Position numbers and translations under genes: made by a program | The notes under the pieces: model-generated | Databases searched by the model: none | What the model was told of the DNA's origin: nothing | The model's input: only the letters and a program-made list of their open reading frames with translations | NCBI RefSeq assembly: GCF_002102185.1 | Contig: NZ_LQOW01000004.1 | Location: 22,396-86,395 of the forward strand | DNA length: 64,000 nucleotides | Reading direction: 5' to 3' | DNA from: Mycobacterium fragae | Lineage (GTDB): Bacteria; Actinomycetota; Actinomycetes; Mycobacteriales; Mycobacteriaceae | In this document: positions 57,794 to 64,000 of the stretch, piece after piece | Layout: the number at the start of each line of letters is the position of its first letter | Numbering within the stretch: position 1 is the stretch's first letter

Positions 57794-58786
57794 GTGGACG
57801 TCGACGCGTTCGTTCTCGCGCACCGCGGCACCTGGGACCGCCTCGATCGACTGGTCAAAAACCGTCGGCGACTCACGGGCGCCGAGATCGACGAACTCGT
57901 CGAGCTCTATCAGCGGGTGTCCACACACTTGTCGATGCTGCGCTCAGGGTCGTCAGATTCGGCTCTCGTCGGCAGACTTTCCACGCTGGTGGCGCGGGCC
58001 CGCGCCGCGGTCACCGGCGCACACGCCCCGTTGACCAGCGAACTGATCCGGTTCTGGACGGTGTCGTTTCCGGTGGTCGCCTACCGCGCCTGGCGTTGGT
58101 GGTTGGCGACGGCAGTGGCTTTCTTCGCCGTAACAGCTGTCATAGCGCTGTGGGTGATGGGCAGCCCGGAAGTGCAATCCACGATCGGAACACCACGCGA
58201 GATCGATGAGTTGGTCAATCACGACTTCGCCTCGTACTACAGCGAACACCCCGCTCTAGCGTTCGCGCTGCAGGTATGGGTCAACAACTCCTGGGTGGCC
58301 GCCAAGTGCATCGCGTTTTCTGTCGTGCTGGGAGTGCCGATCCCGTTGGTGCTGTTCCAAAACGCCGCCAACACCGGAGTCGTCGCTGGTCTGATGCTGC
58401 AAGCGGGCAAGGCCGACGTCTTGCTGGGGCTGCTGATTCCGCACGGACTGTTGGAACTCACGGCGGTGTTTTTGGCCGCCGCGGTCGGGATGCGGCTGGG
58501 CTGGTCGGTGATCTCCCCGGGCCGGCGCCCCCGCGGCCAGGTGCTGGCCGAGCAGGGCCGAGCCGTCGTGTCGGTCGCTGTGGGGTTGGTCGTGGTGTTA
58601 CTTGTCTCGGGTGCCATCGAGGCGTTGGTGACTCCCTCGCCGTTGCCGACGTTCCTGCGGATCGGCATCGGAATCGCCGCGGAGGCGGCGTTTTTGACCT
58701 ACATCGTCTATTTCGGACGACGTGCCGCACGCGCCGGCGACACCGGCGATATCGCCGACGCGCCGGATGTGGTCCCAACGGGCTAG
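57794..58786 (+). CDS. Stage II sporulation protein M-like membrane protein (Rv3694c-like)
   Basis: A 330-aa SpoIIM-family protein. An N-terminal helical cytosolic part (about residues 1-95, including RLVKNRRRLTGAEIDELVELYQRVS) is followed by about five to six membrane helices, with NNSWVAAKCIAFSVVLG and the GLLIPHGLLELTAVFLAAAVGMRLGW motif typical of the family. In SpoIIM proteins the latter region is the most conserved. Mycobacteria do not sporulate in the Bacillus sense; the role with the RDD and MoxR/DUF58 neighbours is unknown, possibly envelope-related. It is convergent with the DUF58 gene. Confidence 0.85.
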   Translation: MDVDAFVLAHRGTWDRLDRLVKNRRRLTGAEIDELVELYQRVSTHLSMLRSGSSDSALVGRLSTLVARARAAVTGAHAPLTSELIRFWTVSFPVVAYRAWRWWLATAVAFFAVTAVIALWVMGSPEVQSTIGTPREIDELVNHDFASYYSEHPALAFALQVWVNNSWVAAKCIAFSVVLGVPIPLVLFQNAANTGVVAGLMLQAGKADVLLGLLIPHGLLELTAVFLAAAVGMRLGWSVISPGRRPRGQVLAEQGRAVVSVAVGLVVVLLVSGAIEALVTPSPLPTFLRIGIGIAAEAAFLTYIVYFGRRAARAGDTGDIADAPDVVPTG

Positions 58787-58791
58787 CCACA

Positions 58792-58813
58792 CCGAGTGGC
58801 ACTGGCCACTCGG
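58792..58813. terminator. Bidirectional hairpin between SpoIIM-like and DUF58 genes
   Basis: CCGAGTGG (58792-58799) and CCACTCGG (58806-58813) form a perfect 8-bp stem with a 6-nt loop between two convergent stop codons. It has no T-run, as is common for mycobacterial hairpin terminators. Confidence 0.6.
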
Positions 58814-58820
58814 CGCGGGG

Positions 58821-60143
58821 TTAGAGCCGACCGGTGGCTTTCATCGCCAGGTAGCAATCGGCAAGTGCCGGCGCGAGTTCGGTAGGCGGCGCGTCGATGA
58901 CTTCCACGCCGCCACGGCGCAGCCGCGAGGCGATCGCCCGCCGGTCGTTGCGGGAGCGTTCGGCAGCCGCGGCGTCGTAGACGGCGGCTGCATCGGCACG
59001 GCCGACGGCCATTTGGTCGACGCGAGGGTCGGCGACCGCGGCGAGGATCACCCGGTGCTTGGCGGACAGTTGGGGCAATACCGGCAGCAGGCCCTCCTCG
59101 AGGGCGGTCGCGTTGAGGTCGGTCAGCAGTACCACCAGCGCCCGGCGACGTGCGCGGGTGAGGATGGCCGAAACCATTGCGGTTGCATCGGATTCGACAA
59201 GCGTGGGCTGCAGTGGCGCCATCGCGTCGACTAGTCGGGCCAACAGCTCGGTGCGTGATGCGCCGAACACACCGGCCCGCGTCACCCGGTCGTGGGCGAG
59301 GAAGTCGACATGGTCACCCGCCCGGGCGGCCAGCGCGGCCAGCAGCAGCGCGGCATCCATCGACCAGTCCAGCCGCGGCCAGCCGCCCGGATCGCCACCC
59401 GTCGGGTCGACTCCCACGCGCCCCGCGGCGGTGCGGCCGGTGTCGAGCACGATGACGACACGGCGATCCCGCTCCGGCCGCCAGGTCCGGACCACGACGT
59501 CGGCGCGCCGCGCGGTCGCCCGCCAGTCGATCGAGCGCACGTCGTCGCCGACGACATATTCACGCAGCGAGTCGAATTCGGTGCCCTGCCCGCGCGTCAG
59601 CGTCGGCAACAACCCGTCGATCTCGCGAAGTTTGGCCAACCGCGACGGCAGGTGCTTGCGCGACAAGAACATCGGCAGCACCCGGACCCGGCCGGCCACC
59701 GGACGGGACCGTTGCCGTCCCGCCAGCCCCAGCGGTCCGACCGAACGGGCAGTCACCACCGCCGCCCGCTGATCGCCGCGGCGCACCGGCCGCAAACAGG
59801 TGTCCACCCGCTGCTGCTGTCCGGCGGCGATGTTCACCGCATGGGTGTACGGCTCGGCGCATGCGCTGGGGGACCAAGCATCGCGGATCTGGCCGCGGAA
59901 TCGGCGCCGGCCGCCATTGTGGATCAGCAGGGAAGTATTCACCGACTCGCCCAGTCGCACCGAGCCGTTTTCCAGCCGGGTGTACTGCAATCCGGACGGG
60001 CTCGCCGCCGAAGCGATGTCCGCCATCACCAGCACCGCCAGCGTCGCCAGAAGTATGCGGAAAGACGTTGCGGGCCAAGGCGATAGCGCAACAGGCAGCA
60101 CGCAGATGAGCGCGATCAGCCCGGTGCGCCCGGTCAGGATCAC
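58821..60143 (-). CDS. DUF58 domain protein (Rv3693-like)
   Basis: A 440-aa protein with two N-terminal membrane helices (about residues 7-45) and a large cytosolic or peripheral part. The DUF58 signature is EFDSLREYVVGDDVRSIDWRATAR (about residues 195-218). A vWA-like fold follows with VVIVLDTGRT resembling the first MIDAS strand. DUF58 proteins are coupled to MoxR AAA ATPases, probably as chaperone or metal-insertion substrates or partners. GTG 60143 overlaps the moxR stop by one base (TAGTG). Confidence 0.87.
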   Translation of the reverse strand: MILTGRTGLIALICVLPVALSPWPATSFRILLATLAVLVMADIASAASPSGLQYTRLENGSVRLGESVNTSLLIHNGGRRRFRGQIRDAWSPSACAEPYTHAVNIAAGQQQRVDTCLRPVRRGDQRAAVVTARSVGPLGLAGRQRSRPVAGRVRVLPMFLSRKHLPSRLAKLREIDGLLPTLTRGQGTEFDSLREYVVGDDVRSIDWRATARRADVVVRTWRPERDRRVVIVLDTGRTAAGRVGVDPTGGDPGGWPRLDWSMDAALLLAALAARAGDHVDFLAHDRVTRAGVFGASRTELLARLVDAMAPLQPTLVESDATAMVSAILTRARRRALVVLLTDLNATALEEGLLPVLPQLSAKHRVILAAVADPRVDQMAVGRADAAAVYDAAAAERSRNDRRAIASRLRRGGVEVIDAPPTELAPALADCYLAMKATGRL

Positions 60144-61126
60144 TAGCGTGGCACCGGGACCGAGGCCAAGATGCCGTCGAGCACGCCGTCGGGTGTGGCG
60201 CCCTCCAGCTCGGCTTCCGGCCGAAGCATCACCCGGTGCCGCAACGTCGCGCGGGCCATGGCCTTCACGTCGTCGGGCGTGACGTAGTTACGTCCGGAAA
60301 GCCACGACCACGAACGTGCGGTGGCCAGCAGCGCGGTTGCGCCGCGCGGCGAAACACCCAGATGCAGCGCCGGAGAACGGCGGGTGGCCGCAACGATGTC
60401 AACGATGTAACCCAGTATCTCGTCGGCGACGAGCACCTGACGCGTCGCGTCGCGGCCGGCTGCCAACTCGGCGGGCCCGGCGACCGGTTGGATGGCCGAC
60501 AGGTCGCGCGGGTCGAAGCCGTGCGCGTGTCGGCCCAAGATCGCAATCTCGGAATCGCGCTGAGGCACTGGCACAGTCAATTTGAGCAAAAAACGGTCAA
60601 GCTGTGCCTCCGGCAACTGGTAGGTGCCCTCGTATTCGATCGGATTTTGCGTCGCGGCGACGATGAACGGGTCGGGCAATGCCCGCGGCTCGCCCTCCAC
60701 GCTGACTTGGCGCTCTTCCATCGCCTCCAGCAGGGCGGCCTGTGTCTTGGGCGGTGTGCGGTTGATCTCGTCGGCCAGCATGAGATTGGTGAATACCGGG
60801 CCCGGGCGGAAGACGAATGCGGCGGTACGAGCGTCATAGACCAGCGACCCGGTGACGTCGCCGGGCATGAGGTCCGGGGTGAACTGGACCCGCTTGAACT
60901 CCAACTGGAGTGCTGCGGCCAGGGATCGAACCAGTAACGTTTTCGCCACTCCCGGAACGCCTTCGAGCAGCACGTGACCGCGGCACAACAACGCGATCAC
61001 CAGGCCGCTGATCACGGCGTCCTGTCCGACGACGGCCTTGGCGATCTCCGCACGCAACGCCAGCAACGCATGACGCGCCGATTCCGCCACCGGCGGCTGG
61101 GCGGAGGGGGGAGCCGATTGGGTCAT
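60143..61126 (-). CDS. moxR2: MoxR-family AAA ATPase
   Basis: A 327-aa MoxR ATPase (Rv3692-like). Walker A is GVPGVAKT (about residues 55-62), Walker B is LMLADEINRTPPKTQAALLEAMEE, sensor 1 is FIVAATQNPIE, and the arginine finger/sensor 2 region follows with EAQLDRFLLK. It probably remodels or matures the co-encoded vWA/DUF58 protein. ATG 61126 overlaps the preceding stop (ATGA). The symbol follows the M. tuberculosis name by position. Confidence 0.9.
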   Translation of the reverse strand: MTQSAPPSAQPPVAESARHALLALRAEIAKAVVGQDAVISGLVIALLCRGHVLLEGVPGVAKTLLVRSLAAALQLEFKRVQFTPDLMPGDVTGSLVYDARTAAFVFRPGPVFTNLMLADEINRTPPKTQAALLEAMEERQVSVEGEPRALPDPFIVAATQNPIEYEGTYQLPEAQLDRFLLKLTVPVPQRDSEIAILGRHAHGFDPRDLSAIQPVAGPAELAAGRDATRQVLVADEILGYIVDIVAATRRSPALHLGVSPRGATALLATARSWSWLSGRNYVTPDDVKAMARATLRHRVMLRPEAELEGATPDGVLDGILASVPVPR

Positions 61127-62259
61127 GACTGCGCGACCTGCCTTTCGATGTCATCGAGCGAACGGGCCAGCTGAACCAGGTCGGCGTCGGTGGCCGGCGA
61201 CGGTCCGAACAGGGCGTGCCCCACCATCTCCGCATGGGCGCCACTGCGCTGCGCCACGGCGGTCACCACCGCTGGCGCCGATGCATCCGCGCCAAGTCCG
61301 AGTCGCGGTGACAGCCGCTGTAGCGTCGCGGCGCGCAATGCTTGCGCGGCTCGATCGCGGGCCCGCCGCGATCGATACAGCCGGCCGCGGCCTTCGACGG
61401 TCTCCGATGCGCGTACCACCACCGGCAGCTCCTCGGCGACTAGCGGGCCCACTCGGCGCCCCTTCCACAAGGCAACCAGGATAACTGTCAGGCACAACTG
61501 CCAGACAATCCAGATGACGTTGGGCGGGATAAGGTCGAAAACCGAGGCTGTACCCGATGATTCACCCTCGACTCGCTGCGGTGCATACCACACCAGGCGA
61601 GCCCGGTCACCTGCGAGGTTCATCGCCAGCGCCGCGTTACCCTGCCGCAGCAGGCCTTTGTTCGTCATGAACTCGGTACTGCCGACGACCGTGACGGTGT
61701 GCTCTCCGTCGCGGTAACGCACCAGCGCTCCGCCATAGCAACTGGTTATTGTTCGGTCACCGACGGCGTGGTAGGTGTTCGACGGCCCGAATGCTACCGA
61801 TCCTGCTCGGTTGGCTTCGCGCAGTGCACAATTCGGCGCACTGTCCAGCACACTGGCGCCGCTGTTGCGGATTCCGGGGGCAAGCGCGGCGCGGGCGCGT
61901 GAGGTCGGCTCCACCAGCAGCAGATCTGCCGACGTGGCCGCCAGCCGCCGCAGCAGCGAGCCGTTGGTGATGTGCTGGGTTTCGGCGAACAGCAACAGAG
62001 TTCCTGGCTGCACCGCGTTCTCCGCCTCGGCGACGCTGCCGGCGACGACAACCTCGACACCGTGCTCGCGCAATAGGGTCACCAGGGCGTGCGCGCCCCC
62101 GGGGCCGGTGGATGCCGGATCCATCTGGCCGCCCGGGCGCGGTGCGGTCAGGAATGTGCCGATCGCGGCGACCACGCAGATGGCGGCCAATGCCAACACG
62201 ACCCAGCGCCAGGCACGCCACCGTCCGACCACGCTCGGGGAGCTGTCGGTGACCGTCAC
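61123..62259 (-). CDS. DUF4350 membrane protein (Rv3691-like)
   Basis: A 378-aa protein with one helix near the N-terminus (WVVLALAAICVVAAIGTFL, about residues 17-35), an extracytoplasmic DUF4350 domain of GATase-like fold (GAHALVTLLREHGVEVVV...LLLFAETQHITNG) and a second helix (VIWIVWQLCLTVILVAL, about residues 248-264), ending in a cytosolic Arg-rich helical tail. GTG 62259 overlaps the upstream stop (GTGA), so I do not use the longer frame to 62574. It is part of the MoxR operon. Confidence 0.83.
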   Translation of the reverse strand: MTVTDSSPSVVGRWRAWRWVVLALAAICVVAAIGTFLTAPRPGGQMDPASTGPGGAHALVTLLREHGVEVVVAGSVAEAENAVQPGTLLLFAETQHITNGSLLRRLAATSADLLLVEPTSRARAALAPGIRNSGASVLDSAPNCALREANRAGSVAFGPSNTYHAVGDRTITSCYGGALVRYRDGEHTVTVVGSTEFMTNKGLLRQGNAALAMNLAGDRARLVWYAPQRVEGESSGTASVFDLIPPNVIWIVWQLCLTVILVALWKGRRVGPLVAEELPVVVRASETVEGRGRLYRSRRARDRAAQALRAATLQRLSPRLGLGADASAPAVVTAVAQRSGAHAEMVGHALFGPSPATDADLVQLARSLDDIERQVAQS

Positions 62260-62912
62260 TGGACCGACGCCCACGAGTCGACCGTGGCTTGCTGATCGGT
62301 CTCGGGTGAACGGCCCGCCCCAGAGTGGAATCGCAGATGGTCGTCGAGGTCGACGATCACGTGGTAGGACTGTGGCGTTCCTGTCCGTTGGCCGTAGGCA
62401 ACGTCGTTGAAAACGGTTGCGGCTCGGGATAACTCGGACGCGAGCGCAGGTATGGACGCAGCGGCGTCGCGGGCCAGCTCGTTGGCTGTGCGGCCGGGAA
62501 CCGGGTTGAGGATCCCGGTCTCCTCGAGCCCGCGGGCGACCGCGCGCAACCGATGCCTGATCGCTGAGGCCCAATTACCCTCGGCCGCAAAGCCTTCGGC
62601 GATACGACGATGCTGGCTGGCGCTGAGCTCGCCGGCGTCAAACAGCTGGTAGTCGCCGCCCCGCTGGGTGCGGATGGTGCGGCGTGCGACGCGGATAGCG
62701 ATCACAACCGCGACAACCAGCAGGATGAGCAGCACGGTCACGGTAAACCAGCCGCCGGGTACCGATGAGCCCTTCTCCACCAGTCGGTCCAGTAGTTCGT
62801 CGACCCATTCGTGGACCCGTTGGGTGGGCGACGGTTTGGGGTAGATCGGTTTGGCGAGTTCGCGCTGCGCGGCGTCGTGCGCGGCATCGCGGTCGATGTC
62901 GATAGCGGGCAT
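62256..62912 (-). CDS. DUF4129 membrane protein (Rv3690-like)
   Basis: A 218-aa protein with a single membrane helix (FTVTVLLILLVVAVVIAI, about residues 56-73) and a C-terminal cytosolic DUF4129 domain (AIRHRLRAVARGLEETGILNPVPGRTANELARDAA and VFNDVAYGQR). DUF4129 domains are typically linked to transglutaminase/DUF58/MoxR systems. ATG 62912 is 14 nt after the previous stop. Confidence 0.82.
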   Translation of the reverse strand: MPAIDIDRDAAHDAAQRELAKPIYPKPSPTQRVHEWVDELLDRLVEKGSSVPGGWFTVTVLLILLVVAVVIAIRVARRTIRTQRGGDYQLFDAGELSASQHRRIAEGFAAEGNWASAIRHRLRAVARGLEETGILNPVPGRTANELARDAAASIPALASELSRAATVFNDVAYGQRTGTPQSYHVIVDLDDHLRFHSGAGRSPETDQQATVDSWASVQ

Positions 62913-62925
62913 CCTCGGGTGGTCC

Positions 62926-63990
62926 CTACGCCGGCCGGGTCAGCCAGAGGTAGTCGGTGGATGCCGCCGCCGCAGGGCCGCCGGTCGCGCCGGTCTGCAG
63001 AACCAGATCGAACGCCTCGGCACGGATCCGGCGGTCGGTGTAGAGCAGGACGACCACCCCGGCGCTGAATGGAGCGGTGATGATCCGGCCGATCGCCGAT
63101 CCGATGGCCCCTACCGTCGCACTGATCAGCAGCGCGCCCGTGGACGCGGAGAGTAGGTAGCTGACGAAATTGAACGGCGCGGCTACCGCTCGGGCGATGA
63201 GGAATACCACGATCCCCGTCAGCAGCCGAATGCCGAGCACCCGCCAAAAGCTGTTGCGGACCAGCGCGAAGGATCTGCTGATCGCATCGATCACCCGCAG
63301 CCGCTCCAGCACGATCAACGCCGGGGCGAACGACAACACGGTGTAGCCGTAGACCACGGCCGCGATCAGGGCCAGCACCAGCGGGAAACCGAATACGAAT
63401 GCCGCCGCGGCGCTACCTGCGGCGCCAACTGCCGCGATGATCAGCGCCACCAGGGCGCCCAGCAGTATCAGGGCGGCAAGCTCGAGCGCCGCCAGTCCGA
63501 GCAAGGCGAGTATCCGTCCGCGGATTTTGGCCCACGTTTCGCCGATGGTGATCGTCGAGCCGAAAATTCCCCGCCCGATGACCACGGTGAGCATGCCACT
63601 GAGCAGAACGGTGGCCAGCCAGGAGACGAGCATGGCGAGCGTGGCCGACAGCAGCCACGCGCCCAGGTCACCCCCGCTCAGTTCGTCCGGCGGGGTGGTC
63701 CTCAGCCGGCTCGCGGCGGCGAGCGGTCCGGCCGTCGCGATCAACGTGATGATCTGCGTTATCACCACGATCACCGCGGTCAGCCCAAGCGTGGCCTTCG
63801 GATTGGCCCGGATATAGCCGACCGCGCCGTTGAAGATGTCGCTGAGGCTCAACGGCCGCAACGGGATTATCCCCGGCTTGAACCCTCCGGGGGTGAACGG
63901 TGGCGAACCCCCGTATGGGGGTGGACCGTATCCGGGCGGCGGGTAACTCGGGGGCGGGTAGGCCGGGGGCGGGTAACCGTTGCCGTCCAC
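62926..63990 (-). CDS. Polytopic membrane protein with Pro/Tyr/Gly-rich N-terminus (Rv3689-like)
   Basis: A 354-aa protein, the first visible gene of the MoxR operon. The N-terminal 40 residues are Pro/Tyr/Gly-rich (GYPPPAYPPPSYPPPGYGPP). About six membrane helices follow, with conserved PLSLSDIFNGAVGYIRANPKATL before the first and RSFALVRNSFWRVLGIRLL later, which resemble the glycerophosphoryl-diester-phosphodiesterase membrane domain family. The function is unknown. GTG 63990 lies 10 nt from the window edge, so a start further upstream cannot be excluded. Confidence 0.78.
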   Translation of the reverse strand: MDGNGYPPPAYPPPSYPPPGYGPPPYGGSPPFTPGGFKPGIIPLRPLSLSDIFNGAVGYIRANPKATLGLTAVIVVITQIITLIATAGPLAAASRLRTTPPDELSGGDLGAWLLSATLAMLVSWLATVLLSGMLTVVIGRGIFGSTITIGETWAKIRGRILALLGLAALELAALILLGALVALIIAAVGAAGSAAAAFVFGFPLVLALIAAVVYGYTVLSFAPALIVLERLRVIDAISRSFALVRNSFWRVLGIRLLTGIVVFLIARAVAAPFNFVSYLLSASTGALLISATVGAIGSAIGRIITAPFSAGVVVLLYTDRRIRAEAFDLVLQTGATGGPAAAASTDYLWLTRPA

Positions 63991-64000
63991 GACGCCGCGC

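Overview
The window is a high-GC chromosomal segment from a Mycobacterium. The evidence is a complete ergothioneine cluster (egtABCDE), an MmpS/MmpL pair, murT-gatD, a LucA-type protein, an actinobacterial lysC-asd operon, DUF732 and cutinase exported proteins, and many promoters of mycobacterial leaderless type. From about 18.8 kb to the right end, gene order follows (in reverse orientation) the Rv3723 to Rv3690 block of M. tuberculosis as I remember it. The left end opens inside a Prim-PolC (Rv3730c-like) gene. The extra genes compared with that block suggest a non-tuberculous species. All comparisons with M. tuberculosis come from memory; no search was run.

Layout. 1-13 kb is an accessory region. 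It holds two paralogous cyclase/ATPase/LuxR regulators (601-3915 and 9691-12978) flanking two paralogous LipL-like esterases (4763-6061 and 8315-9604). Between them lie a vapBC module, a PhyH-type dioxygenase, an M15-type lipoprotein and a cutinase. 13-19 kb holds a GlsB-type membrane protein, a PPOX protein, mmpS-mmpL, a DUF732 protein, a DapB/DAPDH-like dehydrogenase and lucA. 19.7-33.3 kb is conserved core: tRNA-Ser, SRP RNA, aspC, dnaX, a fatty-acid methyltransferase/FAD-oxidoreductase pair, an SRPBCC protein, the Ami1 amidase, ybaB-recR, murT-gatD, a DnaQ-like exonuclease and leuA with a leucine leader peptide. 33.3-38.9 kb has a ParB-like protein, lysC-asd and exported or membrane proteins. 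39.1-44.4 kb is egtABCDE, each gene overlapping the next.

44.4-51.5 kb contains a methyltransferase and then an accessory operon: a 92-aa protein, a 38-aa membrane peptide, a fatty-acid alpha-dioxygenase-like haem peroxidase and a catalase-like haem protein, followed by a large LuxR regulator. 51.5-56.9 kb has a GCS2-family ligase, a second vapBC, glpK, a padR regulator with a DUF6197 partner and a small membrane protein. 56.9-64 kb is an RDD / SpoIIM / DUF58 / MoxR / DUF4350 / DUF4129 membrane cluster.

Regulatory reading. Fifteen protein start codons (one of them an 11-codon upstream ORF) and both RNA genes have a TANNNT -10 box ending 6 or 7 nt before the start. This is the expected geometry of leaderless mRNA, and I used it to choose several starts. 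Both vapB genes and the padR operon have palindromes overlapping such boxes. Three large intergenic palindromes (21280-21337, 28132-28178, 38166-38218) and a terminator-like hairpin (58792-58813) separate transcription units. No stretch longer than 300 bases lacks a gene. The largest gaps are 45093-45312, 17262-17446, 33145-33325, 28113-28283 and 38138-38299. I saw no insertion sequence, prophage, CRISPR array or replication origin.

Most likely new biology: the translationally chained alpha-dioxygenase / catalase-like operon at 45.3-48.8 kb, which reads as a possible bacterial oxylipin pathway. Its alpha-dioxygenase start codon lies inside a hairpin and is coupled to a 38-aa membrane peptide.
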